From CAUZSH01 sp963582935 (GTDB lineage: Bacteria; Pseudomonadota; Gammaproteobacteria; Francisellales; Francisellaceae): 34,076 bases of DNA. The stretch covers positions 1-34,076 of the forward strand of contig CAUZSH010000012.1 of NCBI GenBank assembly GCA_963582935.1. The letters run 5' to 3'. The notes under the pieces were generated by a model. The model made no database searches. It worked only from the letters and a program-made list of their open reading frames with translations, and was not told where the DNA came from. The position numbers and the translations under genes are program-made. Below are positions 33,715-34,076 of the stretch, piece by piece (the stretch's first letter is position 1; each line of letters begins with the position of its first letter).

Positions 33715-34076
33715 TTATAGACGTTTATAGCCACCTGGTACGGACTCGATGTGTCCCGCCAGTTCAAGCGTTAACAATTCAACGCTAATGTCAGCGACAT
33801 CAAGCCCACTTTTCTCGATGATACTATTAATTGAGGAGGTTTGGTAGTGAATATGTTGAAGCAAAGGGTGGCTTGATTCACTATTTTTTATTGAAGGTTG
33901 GGGTGTACTAGGTGTAACGATGGAGGGTGTCTGTGTAGAAAGTTGTAAGATTGCGCTGCGAGACAGGAGAGGCGAAGCCGAGGTCGAGTAGTCCTCAGAA
34001 GGGCTGCCTTTCGGCTCCATTGAGAGATTGTGCGTAGCGCTTCGACCTTTGGAAGCTGGAAGGTATTTCCCAGCCC
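33715..34076 (-). CDS. dprA: DNA-processing protein DprA, 3' part (gene runs off the window)
   Basis: The C-terminal 50 residues or so (HPLLQHIHYQTSSINSII and then SGLDVADISVELLTLELAGHIESVPGGYKRL, in parts) match the winged-helix domain that ends DprA, the RecA loader in natural transformation. Before it comes a Ser/Thr/Pro-rich linker. Before that, from about 33946 to the window edge, the frame stays open through an odd GC-rich segment (SMEPKGSPSEDYSTSASPLL and AGKYLPASKGRS) that does not resemble DprA. An ATG at 34020 exists, but the Rossmann domain should lie off-window, so I read it as internal. If the upstream part is not in frame, this would be a broken gene. Confidence 0.72.
   Translation of the reverse strand, partial: AGKYLPASKGRSATHNLSMEPKGSPSEDYSTSASPLLSRSAILQLSTQTPSIVTPSTPQPSIKNSESSHPLLQHIHYQTSSINSIIEKSGLDVADISVELLTLELAGHIESVPGGYKRL
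33950..34076. repeat. GC-rich, hairpin-rich segment, possible inserted palindromic element
   Basis: By hand count, 33961-34020 is about 60% GC and 34021-34076 about 54%, against about 35% in 33841-33900. The segment has several short inverted repeats. GGGCTG (34001-34006) pairs with CAGCCC (34071-34076), and AGGTCGA (33981-33987) with TCGACCT (34042-34048). Three local hairpins are GGC-GAA-GCC (33971-33979), GCC-TTTC-GGC (34006-34015; GAAA loop on the minus strand) and a near-palindrome at 34055-34074. The right end lies off the window, so the boundaries are approximate. It resembles the dispersed palindromic elements known to insert in frame in genes of some bacteria (such as the RPE of Rickettsia), but no second copy is seen here. 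Confidence 0.45.

Noticed and set aside
33950..34076. Known structured RNA (RNase P, SRP or 6S RNA) at the right edge
   Set aside because: Complementary arms are short, and I recognise no conserved core of these RNAs. The dprA frame also stays open through it.

Overview
This window is a compact, AT-rich stretch of a gammaproteobacterial chromosome. UbiE-UbiJ-UbiB, ZipA, RNase G, a YhdP-type AsmA-like protein, XerD, L-aspartate oxidase and the rpsP-rimM-trmD-rplS order all point to that class. By recalled sequence, most proteins align well with E. coli counterparts, but base composition and neighbourhood are not enterobacterial. An AT-rich lineage near Legionellales, Thiotrichales or Francisella-like relatives is my inference. 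I see no CRISPR array, insertion sequence, integrase cassette or prophage.

Layout. 1-2,660: the 5' part of a membrane protein gene (minus), a divergent 12-TM-type membrane protein, and an OmpR-family response regulator whose kinase is not visible. 2,891-4,951: the ribosomal/tRNA operon rpsP-rimM-trmD-rplS, then xerD. 5,970-9,402 (minus): the ubiquinone operon ubiE-ubiJ-ubiB plus a HIT-family hydrolase, preceded by tRNA-Arg(CCG). 9,688-13,897 (plus): uvrD, nadB and a small membrane protein. 14,063-15,511: a POT-family peptide transporter. 15,589-21,587: the tight operon maf-rng-yhdP, then alaS. 24,352-27,129: tolC and an M17 aminopeptidase, closed by a clear terminator. 27,260-28,617: a small secreted protein of unknown function, then zipA. 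28,620-34,076 (minus): the 3' part of dprA, a CorB/CNNM-type membrane protein, typA (bipA), trpS and a PP-loop/PAPS-reductase-like protein.

Most genes are housekeeping: translation, tRNA modification and charging, quinone and NAD synthesis, DNA repair and chromosome resolution, cell division and envelope transport. Several reading-frame starts were moved in from the longest open frame using Shine-Dalgarno sites and family length: the response regulator, trmD, rplS, the HIT protein, ubiB, nadB, maf, tolC and the secreted protein.

The most unusual signals are three. First, a GC-rich, hairpin-rich segment (about 33,950-34,076) reads in frame through the linker of dprA and looks like an inserted palindromic element. 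Second, a PP-loop family protein with cysteine motifs is translationally coupled to trpS by a TAATG overlap. Third, the divergent promoter at 303-382 has tandem 9-bp repeats over a consensus -10. A small four-cysteine secreted protein next to zipA is the best fully unknown gene.
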